Positions 15,801 to 25,472 of a stretch of 64,000 nucleotides of DNA are shown one piece after another (the stretch's first letter is position 1; each line of letters starts with the position of its first letter). The position numbers and the translations under genes are program-made. Below the pieces are notes generated by a model, which did no database searches, was not told the origin of the DNA, and was given only the letters and a program-made list of their open reading frames with translations. This DNA comes from Streptomyces sp. T12 (lineage in GTDB: Bacteria > Actinomycetota > Actinomycetes > Streptomycetales > Streptomycetaceae), in contig NZ_CP117866.1 in NCBI RefSeq assembly GCF_028736035.1, positions 5,828,001-5,892,000 on the forward strand. Direction: 5' to 3'.

Positions 15801-18398
15801 GTGGACGCCGAGCTGACCAACAGGAGCCGGGACGCGATCAACGCGGCCAGCAACCGGGCCCTCACCGGGGGGCACGCGGACCTCACCCCTGCCCACCTGC
15901 TCCTTGCTCTGCTCCAGGGGCAGGACAACGAGAACATCGTCGATCTGCTGGCCGCCGTGGATGCCGATCAGGCGGCCGTGCGCATCGGCGCCGAGAAGGT
16001 GCTCGCCTCGCTGCCCAGCGTGACCGGGTCCACCGTCGCGCCCCCGCAGCCCAACCGTGAGCTGCTCGCCGTGATCGCGGACGCCCAGGAGCGGGCCAGG
16101 GAGCTCGGGGACGAGTACCTCTCCACCGAGCACCTCCTCATCGGCATCGCCGCCAAGGGCGGCCAGGCGGGTGACGTGCTCGCCCAGCAGGGCGCCAGTG
16201 CGAAGAAGCTGCTGGACGCCTTCCGCAAGGCGCGCGGCGGGCGCCGGGTGACCACCGCCGACCCCGAGGGGCAGTACAAGGCGCTGGAGAAGTTCGGCAC
16301 CGACTTCACGGCCGCCGCGCGGGAAGGAAAGCTCGATCCCGTCATCGGGCGGGATCAGGAGATCCGGCGCGTCGTGCAGGTGCTGTCCCGCCGGACCAAG
16401 AACAACCCCGTCCTCATCGGTGAGCCCGGCGTCGGCAAGACCGCCGTCGTGGAAGGGCTCGCCCAGCGGATCGTCAAGGGGGACGTGCCCGAGTCCCTCA
16501 AGGACAAGCGGCTCGTCGCGCTCGACCTCAGTGCCATGGTCGCCGGGGCCAAGTACCGGGGCGAGTTCGAGGAGCGGCTGAAGACCGTGCTCGCGGAGAT
16601 CAAGGACTCCGACGGGCAGATCATCACCTTCATCGACGAGCTGCACACGGTCGTGGGCGCCGGTGCCGGCGGCGACTCCGCCATGGACGCCGGGAACATG
16701 CTCAAGCCCATGCTCGCCCGCGGTGAGCTGCGCATGGTCGGTGCCACGACGCTCGACGAGTACCGCGAGCGGATCGAGAAGGACCCCGCGCTGGAGCGGC
16801 GCTTCCAGCAGGTGCTGGTCGCCGAGCCCACGGTGGAGGACACCATCGCGATTCTTCGCGGGCTCAAGGGGCGCTACGAGGCGCACCACAAGGTGCAGAT
16901 CGCGGACAGCGCGCTGGTCGCGGCCGCGACGCTCTCCGACCGTTACATCACCTCCCGGTTCCTCCCGGACAAGGCCATCGACCTCGTCGACGAGGCGGCC
17001 TCCCGCCTCCGTATGGAGATCGACTCGTCCCCCGTCGAGATCGACGAACTCCAGCGTGCCGTCGACCGGTTGAAGATGGAGGAGCTGGCCCTGGAGAAGG
17101 AGACCGACCCGGCCTCCCGTGAGCGCCTGGAGCGACTGCGCCGCGATCTCGCCGACAAGGAGGAGGAGCTGCGGGGCCTGACCGCCCGCTGGGAGAAGGA
17201 GAAGCAGTCCCTCAACCGCGTCGGCGAGCTCAAGGAACGGCTCGACGAGGCGCGCGGCCAGGCCGAACGCGCCCAGCGCGACGGCGACTTCGACACCGCC
17301 AGCAAGCTGCTCTACGGCGAGATCCCGGCCCTGGAGCGGGACCTGGAGGAGGCCTCGCAGGCCGAGGAGGAAGCCGCCAAGAGCACGATGGTCAAGGAGG
17401 AGGTCGGCTCGGACGACATCGCCGACACCGTCGCCGCCTGGACCGGCATCCCCGCGGGCCGCCTCCTGGAGGGCGAGACCCAGAAGCTCCTGCGTATGGA
17501 GGAGGAGCTGGGCAAGCGGCTCATCGGCCAGACCGAGGCCGTGCGGGCCGTGTCCGACGCCGTACGGCGCACCCGCGCCGGCATCGCCGACCCCGACCGC
17601 CCGACCGGCTCCTTCCTCTTCCTCGGCCCAACCGGCGTCGGCAAGACCGAACTCGCCAAGGCCCTCGCCGACTTCCTCTTCGACGACGAGCGGGCCATGG
17701 TCCGCATCGACATGTCGGAGTACGGCGAGAAGCACACCGTGGCCCGGCTGGTCGGCGCGCCCCCCGGTTACGTCGGCTACGAGGAGGGCGGCCAGCTGAC
17801 GGAGGCGGTGCGCAGGCGGCCGTACAGCGTCGTGCTGCTCGACGAGGTGGAGAAGGCGCACCCCGAGGTCTTCGACATCCTGCTGCAGGTGCTGGACGAC
17901 GGGCGGCTGACGGACGGTCAGGGACGTACGGTCGACTTCCGCAACGCGATCCTGGTGCTGACGTCGAACCTGGGCAGCCAGTTCCTGGTCGACCCGATCC
18001 CCAGCGAGGAGGAGAAGAAGGAGCAGGTGCTGGAGGTGGTCCGGACCTCCTTCAAGCCGGAGTTCCTCAACCGCCTGGACGACCTGGTGGTCTTCTCGGC
18101 CCTGGCGAAGGACGAGCTGGCGCGGATCGCGCAGCTCCAGATCGACCGCCTCGCGGGGCGGCTGGCCGAGCGCCGGCTGTCCCTGGAGGTCACCCCCGCG
18201 GCCCTGGCCTGGCTCGCCGACGAGGGCAACGACCCGGCCTACGGCGCCCGCCCCCTGCGCCGCCTCATCCAGACCGCGATCGGCGACCGCCTGGCCAAGG
18301 AGATCCTCTCCGGCGAGGTCAAGGACGGCGACACGGTCCGGGTGGACGCCTTCGGGGACGGCCTGATCGTGGGGCCGGTGACCGGAAAGACGCTCTGA
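15801..18398 (+). CDS. clpB: ATP-dependent disaggregase ClpB
   Basis: 865 residues, full length. Order: Clp-N repeats (~1-145), AAA1 with Walker A GEPGVGKT (207-214), the charged coiled-coil middle domain (~400-530; [18 protein letters not shown]) that marks ClpB rather than ClpC/ClpA, AAA2 with GPTGVGKT (609-616), and the C-terminal D2-small domain. It works with DnaK to solubilise aggregated proteins in the cytoplasm. GTG 15801 follows AGGAGGAG. Control by HspR through the HAIR element is expected. Confidence 0.97.
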   Translation: MDAELTNRSRDAINAASNRALTGGHADLTPAHLLLALLQGQDNENIVDLLAAVDADQAAVRIGAEKVLASLPSVTGSTVAPPQPNRELLAVIADAQERARELGDEYLSTEHLLIGIAAKGGQAGDVLAQQGASAKKLLDAFRKARGGRRVTTADPEGQYKALEKFGTDFTAAAREGKLDPVIGRDQEIRRVVQVLSRRTKNNPVLIGEPGVGKTAVVEGLAQRIVKGDVPESLKDKRLVALDLSAMVAGAKYRGEFEERLKTVLAEIKDSDGQIITFIDELHTVVGAGAGGDSAMDAGNMLKPMLARGELRMVGATTLDEYRERIEKDPALERRFQQVLVAEPTVEDTIAILRGLKGRYEAHHKVQIADSALVAAATLSDRYITSRFLPDKAIDLVDEAASRLRMEIDSSPVEIDELQRAVDRLKMEELALEKETDPASRERLERLRRDLADKEEELRGLTARWEKEKQSLNRVGELKERLDEARGQAERAQRDGDFDTASKLLYGEIPALERDLEEASQAEEEAAKSTMVKEEVGSDDIADTVAAWTGIPAGRLLEGETQKLLRMEEELGKRLIGQTEAVRAVSDAVRRTRAGIADPDRPTGSFLFLGPTGVGKTELAKALADFLFDDERAMVRIDMSEYGEKHTVARLVGAPPGYVGYEEGGQLTEAVRRRPYSVVLLDEVEKAHPEVFDILLQVLDDGRLTDGQGRTVDFRNAILVLTSNLGSQFLVDPIPSEEEKKEQVLEVVRTSFKPEFLNRLDDLVVFSALAKDELARIAQLQIDRLAGRLAERRLSLEVTPAALAWLADEGNDPAYGARPLRRLIQTAIGDRLAKEILSGEVKDGDTVRVDAFGDGLIVGPVTGKTL

Positions 18399-18556
18399 CC
18401 CGGAAAGAAGCCGTGCTCGCGGGTACCCGGTAGGTCCGGGTCCCCGTCAGGAGTGACCGGATCGAGTCAGCCGAGGGCTGACAGCCCCGGCGGGGCTTGC
18501 CACCCCCCTCCCCGGATGGGGGAGGATGGCGGAATCCGTACGAAGGGAAAATCACG

Positions 18557-19090
18557 GTGAGCATCGACCCGTCCTCGATTCCGAACTTCGGGGGTCAGCA
18601 GCAGCCGCAGCCCGGCCCGCCGCCCGGCCCCGTTGTCCCGGATCAGGACCTCGTGAAGCAGCTCCTGGACCAGATGGAGCTGAAGTACGTCGTCGACGAC
18701 GAGGGTGACCTCGCGGCGCCGTGGGAGCAGTTCCGTACGTATTTCATGTTCCGTGGTGAGGGTGACCAGCAGGTCTTCTCGGTGCGGACGTTCTACGACC
18801 GGCCCCACAAGATCGACGAGAAGCCCCTGCTTCTGGAGTCGATCGACGACTGGAACCGCCGGACGCTGTGGCCGAAGGTCTACAGCCACACGCACGACGA
18901 CGGCACCGTCCGCCTGATCGGCGAGGCGCAGATGCTGATCGGCACGGGCGTGGCCCTGGAGCACTTCGTCTCGTCGACGGTCAGCTGGGTGCGGGCCGCG
19001 ATCGAGTTCGACAAGTGGCTCGTCGAGCAGCTCGGCCTGGAGCAGGAGATCAACGAGGCGGAGAAGCCCGAGGAAGAAGACGGCGAGTAA
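18557..19090 (+). CDS. YbjN-domain protein
   Basis: 177 residues from GTG 18557 (GAAGGG upstream). After a Pro/Gln-rich N-terminus (residues ~10-28) comes a YbjN/T3SS-chaperone-like fold: DLVKQLLDQMELKYVVDDEG, FRTYFMFRGEGDQQVFSVRT, and LEHFVSSTVSWVRAAIEFDKW. The C-terminus is acidic (EAEKPEEEDGE). Members are cytoplasmic and probably chaperone-like, without a known reaction. It lies 160 bp downstream of clpB in the same direction; co-transcription is possible but not shown. Confidence 0.85.
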   Translation: MSIDPSSIPNFGGQQQPQPGPPPGPVVPDQDLVKQLLDQMELKYVVDDEGDLAAPWEQFRTYFMFRGEGDQQVFSVRTFYDRPHKIDEKPLLLESIDDWNRRTLWPKVYSHTHDDGTVRLIGEAQMLIGTGVALEHFVSSTVSWVRAAIEFDKWLVEQLGLEQEINEAEKPEEEDGE

Positions 19091-19159
19091 GCCGCGACAG
19101 CAGGCGTGGCCTACGGCGGCGTACCGGCGATCACGACCGGATACGCGCCGTGGGTGTGG

Positions 19160-19213
19160 GAGAGCCCGGCCAGGGCACCGGCCACCACGGCCGCGTGCCG
19201 GGGCCGGGCTCTC
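19160..19213. terminator. long interrupted hairpin between convergent genes
   Basis: GAGAGCCCGGCC (19160-19171) and GGCCGGGCTCTC (19202-19213) pair perfectly. The interior adds GGCAC/GTGCC and CGGCC/GGCCG pairs, giving an extended hairpin between the YbjN and aminotransferase genes. Likely bidirectional terminator. Confidence 0.7.
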
Positions 19214-19278
19214 GCCGTCCGTGCCGGGGTCTGTCCACAGGCTGTGGGTAAACCGGTGAACCTCCCGGCAAGGAGGGA

Positions 19279-20478
19279 TCAGCCCGCCAGGGACTTGAGC
19301 CGCCGCACCGCCTCCTCCAGGACCGCCGTCTGCTTGCAGAACGCGAACCGCACGAACGGCGCCCCCGCCTCCCGGTGGTCGTAGAAGACCGCGTTCGGGA
19401 TGGCCACCACCCCGGCCCGCTCCGGCAGCGCGCGGCAGAAGGCGAAGCCGTCCGATTCGCCGAGGGGCCGGATGTCGGTGGTGATGAAGTAGGTGCCCGC
19501 GGGCTTGAAGACCTCGAACCCCGCCTCCGTCAGACCCGCCGCCAGCAGGTCCCGCTTGGCCAGCATGTCCGCGCGGAAGGCCGCGAAGTAGCTGTCGGGA
19601 AGGGCGAGGGCCTCGGCGACCGCGTACTGGAACGGCCCCGACGAGACGTACGTCAGGAACTGCTTCGCCGACCGCACCGCCGTGACCAGGCCGGACGGCG
19701 CGGTCACCCAGCCGACCTTCCAGCCGGTGAAGGAGAACGTCTTGCCCGCCGACCCGATGGTCACCGTCCGCTCCCGCATGCCCGGGAAGCCGGCGAGCGG
19801 CAGGTGCTCGGCGTCGTCGAAGACCAGGTGCTCGTACACCTCGTCGGTCACCACGAGCAGGTCCCGCTCGACGGCCAGCTCGGCGATCGCGGCCAGCTCC
19901 TCGCGGGTGAGGACCGTGCCGGTGGGGTTGTGCGGGGTGTTGACGAGCAGCAGCCGGGTGCGGTCGGTGACGGCGGCGCGCAGCTCGTCGAGGTCGAGCC
20001 GGAAGCTCGCGCCCTCGTCGACGTGCGGACGCAGGGTGACCGGCACGCGCGTGCCACCCGCCATGGCGATGCAGGCCGCGTAGGAGTCGTAGTACGGCTC
20101 GAAGGCGATCACCTCGTCGCCGGGCTCCAGCAGCGCGAGCAGGGTGGCCGCGATGGCCTCGGTGGCGCCAGCGGTGACCAGGACCTCCGTGTCCGGGTCG
20201 TACGACAGCCCGTAGCGCCGCTCCTGGTGGGCGGCGACGGCGCCGCGCAGCTCGGGGACGCCGGGACCCGGCGGGTACTGGTTGCCGCGCCCGTCCCGCA
20301 GGGCCCGTACGGCCGCCTCGCGGACCTCCTCGGGGCCGTCGGTGTCGGGGAAGCCCTGGCCCAGGTTGATGGACCCGGTCCGCAGGGCCAGTGCGGACAT
20401 CTCGGCGAAGATCGTCGTCCCGAACTCGGCGAGTCGGCGATTGAGCAGGGGGCGGGAGGTGGAGGTCATGCCGGTCAT
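19279..20478 (-). CDS. class I/II PLP aminotransferase (methionine/kynurenine aminotransferase-like)
   Basis: 399 residues of fold-type I aminotransferase. Seen: INLGQGFPDTDGP at the substrate pocket, the NTPHNPTGTV motif, TDEVYEHLVF and Lys246 in SAGKTFSFTGWKVGW as the Schiff-base lysine. The FPDTDGP/YdbL-like N-terminus suggests the subgroup acting on methionine, glutamine or kynurenine with 2-oxo acids. Kynurenine genes lie ~9 kb away, but no direct link is shown. The ATG at 20469 is a possible alternative start. Confidence 0.9.
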   Translation of the reverse strand: MTGMTSTSRPLLNRRLAEFGTTIFAEMSALALRTGSINLGQGFPDTDGPEEVREAAVRALRDGRGNQYPPGPGVPELRGAVAAHQERRYGLSYDPDTEVLVTAGATEAIAATLLALLEPGDEVIAFEPYYDSYAACIAMAGGTRVPVTLRPHVDEGASFRLDLDELRAAVTDRTRLLLVNTPHNPTGTVLTREELAAIAELAVERDLLVVTDEVYEHLVFDDAEHLPLAGFPGMRERTVTIGSAGKTFSFTGWKVGWVTAPSGLVTAVRSAKQFLTYVSSGPFQYAVAEALALPDSYFAAFRADMLAKRDLLAAGLTEAGFEVFKPAGTYFITTDIRPLGESDGFAFCRALPERAGVVAIPNAVFYDHREAGAPFVRFAFCKQTAVLEEAVRRLKSLAG

Positions 20479-20495
20479 CCTGCGCCCAAGCTCTG

Positions 20496-20509
20496 GAGTT
20501 GCTCAACTC
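20496..20509. promoter_or_regulatory. GAGTT-N4-AACTC inverted repeat
   Basis: GAGTT (20496-20500) and AACTC (20505-20509) flank GCTC, 18 bp upstream of the aminotransferase start in the divergent gap. A short possible operator. Confidence 0.3.
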
Positions 20510-20618
20510 TGCTTTGGGACGTGAGACGGCCGGGCATCTGACTCCCACGCACCGAGCGGGAGGCGCCCACGGGGGGACGCCTCGGTCCGCTTCGGGGGAA
20601 CGGAAGGAGGCTGACGCC

Positions 20619-20897
20619 ATGACCACAGTCATCGTGGGGGCGCTGGTCGCAGTGGTGTTCGTAGTGATCGTCGTGACCGTCGCACGCGCCGGCGGAGGTA
20701 CGGCCCACCGCACGCACAGCCGGAGGAGCGGCTCGCACGGCAGCTCAAGCGGCAGCTGGTGGGCCGGCGGGGGAAGCAGCGGTGGGTCGTCCTGTGGGGG
20801 CGGCGGCTCGTCGTGTGGAGGCGGCTCGTCCTGCGGAGGCGGGTCGTCCTGCGGAGGGGGCGGGGGCGGGGGCGGATGCGGTGGCGGAGGCAGCTGA
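20619..20897 (+). CDS. membrane-anchored Gly/Ser/Cys-rich protein
   Basis: 92 residues from ATG 20619, with GGAAGGAGG 8 nt upstream. Residues ~3-24 are a strongly hydrophobic helix (VIVGALVAVVFVVIVVTVA). The rest is low-complexity: a basic Ser/His/Arg linker (~30-45), WWAGGG, then four SSCGGG-type repeats and a final Gly-rich run with a fifth Cys. A strong ribosome site and its own terminator argue that it is expressed. I know no function; the Cys/Gly tail could coordinate metal or form disulfides. Confidence 0.8.
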   Translation: MTTVIVGALVAVVFVVIVVTVARAGGGTAHRTHSRRSGSHGSSSGSWWAGGGSSGGSSCGGGGSSCGGGSSCGGGSSCGGGGGGGGCGGGGS

Positions 20898-20941
20898 CAC
20901 GGGGCAGCTGAGTTCCCCGAGGGGGAACCGCATCCGCAGGG

Positions 20942-20971
20942 AGCGGGGCCGGTGCCTGGACCGGCCCCGCT
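20942..20971 (+). terminator. rho-independent terminator
   Basis: A perfect 12-bp stem (20942-20953 with 20960-20971), loop GCCTGG, followed by TTGCTGTTTTCG. It terminates the Gly/Ser/Cys protein gene. Confidence 0.88.
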
Positions 20972-20978
20972 TTGCTGT

Positions 20979-21011
20979 TTTCGCACGGCTTTCGCACGGC
21001 TTTCGCACGGC
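20979..21011 (+). repeat. three tandem 11-bp repeats
   Basis: Three exact head-to-tail copies of TTTCGCACGGC followed by a partial fourth (TTTCGG). The unit is about one helical turn, so repeated protein binding on one DNA face is conceivable. Confidence 0.8.
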
Positions 21012-21288
21012 TTTCGGCGAGGGAAGGTGCGCCCCGGCGCACGCCGGAGTTGAACAGTTGAGCTGATAAGCCCTCTGAGGGATGGAAACCCTACGAACTT
21101 GGGTAAAAACGCTGTGGTAGCGCCACCGTTCATGATTCAGTGAAATTCACCAACGCAGCCCCTCGGACGTCCCGCGGACACCCCTTCTGACCGGCCGACT
21201 GGGCTGACCCGGCCGACCTCCCGGTGTCGGCCGGGGGTGCGCCGGAGACCGAAACCTCCCTTTCTTTGCGTGCTAGCGGAGCCCATCC

Positions 21289-21864
21289 ATGCTCACGACC
21301 CTGAACACCGCCTATACCGACACGCGCGCGGCCGACCTCGCCTGGGCCCTGGGGCGGGACCCGCTGCCCGCACTGGCCACACTCGACCTCGAACTGACCG
21401 GCGCAAAGCTTGAGTTGCGACTGCTCGGCGCGTCCCACCAGGTCCTTCTGCAGGAGGAGCGGGGCATCTGCTCGGAGACCGTGGCATGCATGCCGGGCAG
21501 CAGCACGCCGCTTCCGCTCGGCGTGGCCAAGCGGGTGGGCGACTGGGAGTACGAGTTCGCGGCCCGGGTGGAGGTCCTGTCACCGGGTCAGTTCGCGGGC
21601 CGTGCCCAGGAGTTGCTGGCACTGGTGGCCGACCACCCGCACGGCCTCGCCGGCGTGTTCCCCGGCAGCCCGCACGCCTTCACCGCGCTGCTGGCCCAGC
21701 ACCACGAAGGCCAGATGCACTGGCGGACGTGGCACGCGTATCCGCAGGACGGGCAGTTGGTGGCCACGCGGACGCGGGTGGGGGTGCGGGTGGTCACGGG
21801 CGCACCTCGGCGCCGGTCAGGATCCTTCAGCCCGTCCGGGGGCGCCCCCTCTGGAGGAGATTGA
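21289..21864 (+). CDS. DUF2617 family protein
   Basis: 191 residues of an actinobacterial DUF2617 protein: LELRLLGASHQVLL, then ETVACMPG, WEYEFAARVEVLSPGQFAGRA and FPGSPHAFTALLAQHH. No catalytic function is established. It is conserved next to the aminopropyltransferase gene that starts 78 bp downstream, so a linked role is plausible. The His/Trp-rich segment HHEGQMHWRTWHAYPQ near the C-terminus is characteristic. Confidence 0.85.
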   Translation: MLTTLNTAYTDTRAADLAWALGRDPLPALATLDLELTGAKLELRLLGASHQVLLQEERGICSETVACMPGSSTPLPLGVAKRVGDWEYEFAARVEVLSPGQFAGRAQELLALVADHPHGLAGVFPGSPHAFTALLAQHHEGQMHWRTWHAYPQDGQLVATRTRVGVRVVTGAPRRRSGSFSPSGGAPSGGD

Positions 21865-21942
21865 GGACGCAAACGTCCCCCGCATCAACAACACACGTGT
21901 GGGTGACCCAGCGTGCCGCAGGCGTAACGTACCGTCGGCAAC

Positions 21943-23586
21943 GTGATCGAGCCGCACGCCCCCGCCCCACCCGGCACAGCGCCGTCCCGGGCCGGCTGCG
22001 CGCGGCTTCCGGTCCGGCCGGGCACGGGGCGGTTCCTGGTCCTCGCGGGCGTCTTCGTCTGCGCCGCCTGCGGACTCGTGTACGAACTCGAACTCGTCGC
22101 CCTCGCCTCGTACTTGATCGGCGACTCGGTCACCCAGGCCTCCGTCGTGCTGTCCGTCATGGTCTTCGCGATGGGCATCGGCTCCCTCTGCGCCAAGCGC
22201 CTGCGCCCGCTGGCCGCGGCCGGCTTCGGGGCCGTCGAGGCCGTACTCGCCCTCGTCGGCGGCTGCAGCGCACTCGCCCTGTACGCCGTCTTCGCCTGGA
22301 CCGGCGACTGGGGCGGCCTGTGGGCCAACGGCCCCCGCTGTCTCCTCGTCGCCTTCTCCCTCACCATCGGCCTGCTGATCGGCGCCGAAGTGCCGCTGCT
22401 GATGGAGCTGATCCAGCGCATCCGGCGCCAGGACGCCGGCGGCGCGGTGGCCGACCTGTTCGCCGCGGACTACGTCGGCGCCCTCGTCGGCGGCCTCGCC
22501 TTCCCCTTCCTTCTCCTGCCCCTGCTGGGCCAGTTGACCGCGACCCTGATCACCGGCGCCGTCAACGCCGTCGCGGGCGGCGCGCTGGTCCTCGGCCTGT
22601 TCCGCGGGGACCTGACCCGCCGCGCCCGCTGGCTGCTGGTGATCGCCAACCTCACGGTGCTCGGCATCCTCGCCGCGGCCGCCGTACTCGTCGACGACTT
22701 CGAACGGGCAGCCCGGCACGCGGTGTACGGGCGGGACGTACGCGTGGCGCTCCAGACGGACGTCCAGGAGGTCGTCATCACCGGCGGCACGCACGGCCGC
22801 CCCCTCGACCTCTTCCTCGACGGCCGCCTGCGGGTCAGCGGCCGCGACGAACGCCGCTACCACGAGGCGCTGGTCCACCCCGCGATGAACGGCGAGCACA
22901 CACGCGTACTGATCCTCGGCGGCGGGGACGGGCTGGCGGCGCGCGAGGTGCTGCGCTATGCCGGGGTGCGGCGGATCGACCTGGTCGAGGCCGACGCCGG
23001 GGTGGTGCGGTTGGCGCGCCGGGACCCGCCCCTGTCCAAGCTCAACCGCCACGCCTACGACGACCCCCGCCTCCACGTCATGACGGGCGACGCCTTTTGC
23101 CGGCTGCGGGCGGCGCCGCCGGCGACGTACGACGTCGTCATCTCGGACCTGCCCGACCCCGGCATCACGGCCAGCACGAAGCTGTACTCACAGGAGTTCT
23201 ACGGCCTCGTCCGCCGCGCCCTGACCCCACGCGGACGCCTCGCGGTCCACGCCGGCCCGGTCTCCTCCCGCCCCCGCCTGTTCTGGACGGTCGACACCAC
23301 ACTCCGCGCGGCGGGCCTGCGCACGGCCCCGTACCGCGTCAGGGGCCGCGAGTCCGGCTTCGCCCCGGGCCCCGACCGCTCGGCAGGCCCGACGCGGGCA
23401 CCGCACGACTGGGGGTTGATCCTGGCGGCGCGGGGGGAGCGGCCGGCGCTGCGGCTCGGGGCGGGGGAGGGGGCGCCGCGTCTGGGGACGTTGACGCAGG
23501 AGGGGCTGGCGGCGGACGCGTGGGCGGCGGAGGGGACTCGGGTCGGGGGGCTCGGGGTGTCGACGTTGGTGCATCCGCGGTATTGA
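21943..23586 (+). CDS. speE: membrane-bound spermidine synthase-like aminopropyltransferase
   Basis: 547 residues. The first ~255 form about seven membrane helices ([19 protein letters not shown] at ~32-50, starting the first). The C-terminal half is a SpeE fold: SAM-site [14 protein letters not shown] (~323-336), an acidic strand end IDLVEAD and catalytic-region [20 protein letters not shown] (~401-420). Soluble SpeE lacks the membrane part; this fused type is common in actinobacteria. The usual DxPDP Asp of the substrate pocket is present as DLPDP. The amine acceptor is inferred, not proven. The terminal ~50 residues are Gly/Ala-rich. Confidence 0.85.
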   Translation: MIEPHAPAPPGTAPSRAGCARLPVRPGTGRFLVLAGVFVCAACGLVYELELVALASYLIGDSVTQASVVLSVMVFAMGIGSLCAKRLRPLAAAGFGAVEAVLALVGGCSALALYAVFAWTGDWGGLWANGPRCLLVAFSLTIGLLIGAEVPLLMELIQRIRRQDAGGAVADLFAADYVGALVGGLAFPFLLLPLLGQLTATLITGAVNAVAGGALVLGLFRGDLTRRARWLLVIANLTVLGILAAAAVLVDDFERAARHAVYGRDVRVALQTDVQEVVITGGTHGRPLDLFLDGRLRVSGRDERRYHEALVHPAMNGEHTRVLILGGGDGLAAREVLRYAGVRRIDLVEADAGVVRLARRDPPLSKLNRHAYDDPRLHVMTGDAFCRLRAAPPATYDVVISDLPDPGITASTKLYSQEFYGLVRRALTPRGRLAVHAGPVSSRPRLFWTVDTTLRAAGLRTAPYRVRGRESGFAPGPDRSAGPTRAPHDWGLILAARGERPALRLGAGEGAPRLGTLTQEGLAADAWAAEGTRVGGLGVSTLVHPRY

Positions 23587-23685
23587 GGGGCGGGGCCGGG
23601 AGGATACGCCCGGCGGGAGGGCGCCCGGTGAGAATCCCCGGATGTGTGGGTGCGCTTCACGCCATGCTGGGTAGGCTCGGGCCTC

Positions 23686-24591
23686 ATGGAGCATGAGGTG
23701 TTCGTTCCGGTTGCGGCCGAGCGGCTCAGGGAGGTGCTGGCCGATCCCGTACGGGTTGCCCGGGCGGTCCCCGGGCTCCAGCAGGACGCCGGGGCCGAGC
23801 CTGTCGCCGGGCGGCTGAAAGTGCGCGTCGGCGGTCACACCATCACCTACCGGGGTGCTGTGCGGGTGTCCGGGCACGAGGACGGTTCGTACGCCGTGGC
23901 GGGCGACGCGACCGAGGCGCGGGGCAGCGGTTCCGTGAAACTCGCGTTGACGGTGCGGGTCCGGGAGGCCGACGGTGGCTCCGCCGTGACCTTCGAGGGG
24001 ACTGCTTCGGCGGACGGCCGGATCGCGGAGTTCTCGGCGGAGGCGGTCGGTTCGGCTGTGACTCGGCTGCTGAGCCGGTTCGGGGAGCAGCTCGGGGTGG
24101 TGGCGGGGGAGACCTCCGCGACGGTCGGGCAGGAAGAGGCGGGGGACGCCGGGGAGACCCTGGAGACCTTGGAGACCTTGGAGACCCTGGCTCCTGGGGA
24201 GTTCGAAACGCGGGTCACCAGTGACTTCGAGACGACGCCGGACGCGGATGACGCTGCGGCGCCGACGCCGACGCCGACGCCGGAGCCGGCGCCGGAGCCG
24301 GTCGAGCCGGTGGCCGATGAGCCCGAGGGCGCCGAGGGTGTCCCGGACACCGAGGACGGGGATGCCGGGGCCGGGGAGGCTGCCGTCGCTGAGGCGGCTC
24401 ATGCCCGGCGGACGATGATCGGGCGTAGTGCGGAAGAAGTGGACCATGCCCCGCCGCGGGGGCGTTATGCGCCGGTTCCGGCGCCGCAGACGGTGGCGCC
24501 GAGTTCTGCGCTGCGGTGGGCGGCTCCGGCGGCGGCGCTGGTGGTGGCGTCGGCGATCGTGGTGGGCCGGATGCTTCGTCGGCGCCGGTGA
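23686..24591 (+). CDS. SRPBCC (CoxG-like) protein with C-terminal membrane anchor
   Basis: 301 residues. Residues 1-~145 are an SRPBCC/CoxG lipid- or ligand-binding fold (EHEVFVPVAAERLREVLADP, RVARAVPGLQQ). The middle is low-complexity: four ETLETL-type repeats (24154-24189) and Thr-Pro/Pro-Glu repeats around 24260-24305. A C-terminal hydrophobic helix (~275-293) ends in Arg-rich RMLRRRR, suggesting a tail-anchored protein facing the cytoplasm. CoxG relatives recruit CO dehydrogenase to membranes, but no CO dehydrogenase genes are present, so that role is not implied. Confidence 0.8.
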   Translation: MEHEVFVPVAAERLREVLADPVRVARAVPGLQQDAGAEPVAGRLKVRVGGHTITYRGAVRVSGHEDGSYAVAGDATEARGSGSVKLALTVRVREADGGSAVTFEGTASADGRIAEFSAEAVGSAVTRLLSRFGEQLGVVAGETSATVGQEEAGDAGETLETLETLETLAPGEFETRVTSDFETTPDADDAAAPTPTPTPEPAPEPVEPVADEPEGAEGVPDTEDGDAGAGEAAVAEAAHARRTMIGRSAEEVDHAPPRGRYAPVPAPQTVAPSSALRWAAPAAALVVASAIVVGRMLRRRR

Positions 24592-24664
24592 GGCGAAGCC
24601 CCCTGCGGGTGGGTGGGAGAGTGACCTCTTCAGGCGCCCTTGATCGCCCCAGTAGGGTCGTCCC

Positions 24665-25462
24665 GTGAGTAACGAACACATCACGCTGACCGCGGGTGAC
24701 GCGGAGGTGGACGTGCTGCCGGGGAACGGCGGGCGGGTCGGGGGGCTGCGCGTCGGGGGAACCGAGTTGTTGCGGCAGGGGGAGCGGTTCGGGTGTTTCC
24801 CGATGGTTCCCTGGTGCGGGCGGGTCCGGGACGGGCGGTTCCTGGACGGGGCCGTGGTGCGGCAGATGCCGCTCAACGCCCCGCCGAACGCCATCCACGG
24901 CACCGTACGGGACGGCGCCTGGCGCGTCGCCCGGGTCGCCGACGGCGAGGCGGTCATCACGTACGACCTGGTCGAGCCCTGGCCCTACGCCGGCCGCGTC
25001 ACGCAGGTCGTCGCGCTCACCCCGGACAGCCTCAGCCTCACCATGTCCGTGGAGACGTACGAGGCGTCCTTCCCGGCCCAGATCGGCTGGCACCCCTGGT
25101 TCAACCGGAACCTCGGCGGCGACGGCGCCCAGGACGTCCGGCTCGACTTCAGCCCGGCCTGGCAGGAGGAGCGCGGCGACGACCACCTCCCCACCGGCCA
25201 TCGCATCGAGCCGAAGCCGGGGCCCTGGGACGACTGCTTCGGCATGCCCGGCGGCGTCGACGTCACGCTCACCTGGCCGGGGCAGTTGGAGCTGAAGGTG
25301 GCCAGCCGGGAGGAGTGGGTCGTCGTGTACGACGAGCAGGACGCCGCCGTGTGTGTCGAGCCGCAGACCGGGCCGCCCAACGGGCTCAACAGCCTGCCTC
25401 GCCTGGTCACGCCCCTGGAGCCGCTCGAAGCCACCACCGTCTGGAGCTGGCGGCGCCTCTAA
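24665..25462 (+). CDS. aldose 1-epimerase (galactose mutarotase) family
   Basis: 265 residues from GTG 24665. Features: FPMVPWCGRVRDGRF, a probable catalytic His in NAIHGTVR, a second His in IGWHPWFN and a probable catalytic Glu in VCVEPQTGPPNGLN. The enzyme interconverts alpha and beta anomers of aldoses or their derivatives. The sugar cannot be deduced. It lies 10 bp upstream of pyrE and is probably co-transcribed. Confidence 0.88.
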   Translation: MSNEHITLTAGDAEVDVLPGNGGRVGGLRVGGTELLRQGERFGCFPMVPWCGRVRDGRFLDGAVVRQMPLNAPPNAIHGTVRDGAWRVARVADGEAVITYDLVEPWPYAGRVTQVVALTPDSLSLTMSVETYEASFPAQIGWHPWFNRNLGGDGAQDVRLDFSPAWQEERGDDHLPTGHRIEPKPGPWDDCFGMPGGVDVTLTWPGQLELKVASREEWVVVYDEQDAAVCVEPQTGPPNGLNSLPRLVTPLEPLEATTVWSWRRL

Positions 25463-25472
25463 GCTGGGCGGC

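Larger units (their letters stand above)
20898..21288. other. intergenic stretch with terminator and 11-bp repeats
   Basis: No gene seen. It contains a strong terminator (20942-20971), three tandem 11-bp repeats (20979-21011) and, downstream, the presumed promoter of the DUF2617 gene in a more AT-rich patch around 21055-21165. Confidence 0.5.

Noticed and set aside
15756..17861. Minus-strand open frame inside clpB
   Set aside because: Pure antisense shadow of clpB; the ClpB motifs leave no doubt about the coding strand.
18467..21133. 888-codon minus-strand open frame spanning several genes
   Set aside because: Runs through the YbjN, aminotransferase and Gly/Ser/Cys genes in shadow frames; sequence is Arg/Pro/Gly-rich and repetitive, typical of antisense high-GC readings.
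23686..24305. ETLETL and Thr-Pro/Glu repeats taken as a possible mobile or CRISPR-like repeat
   Set aside because: They lie in frame inside the SRPBCC protein and encode a low-complexity linker.
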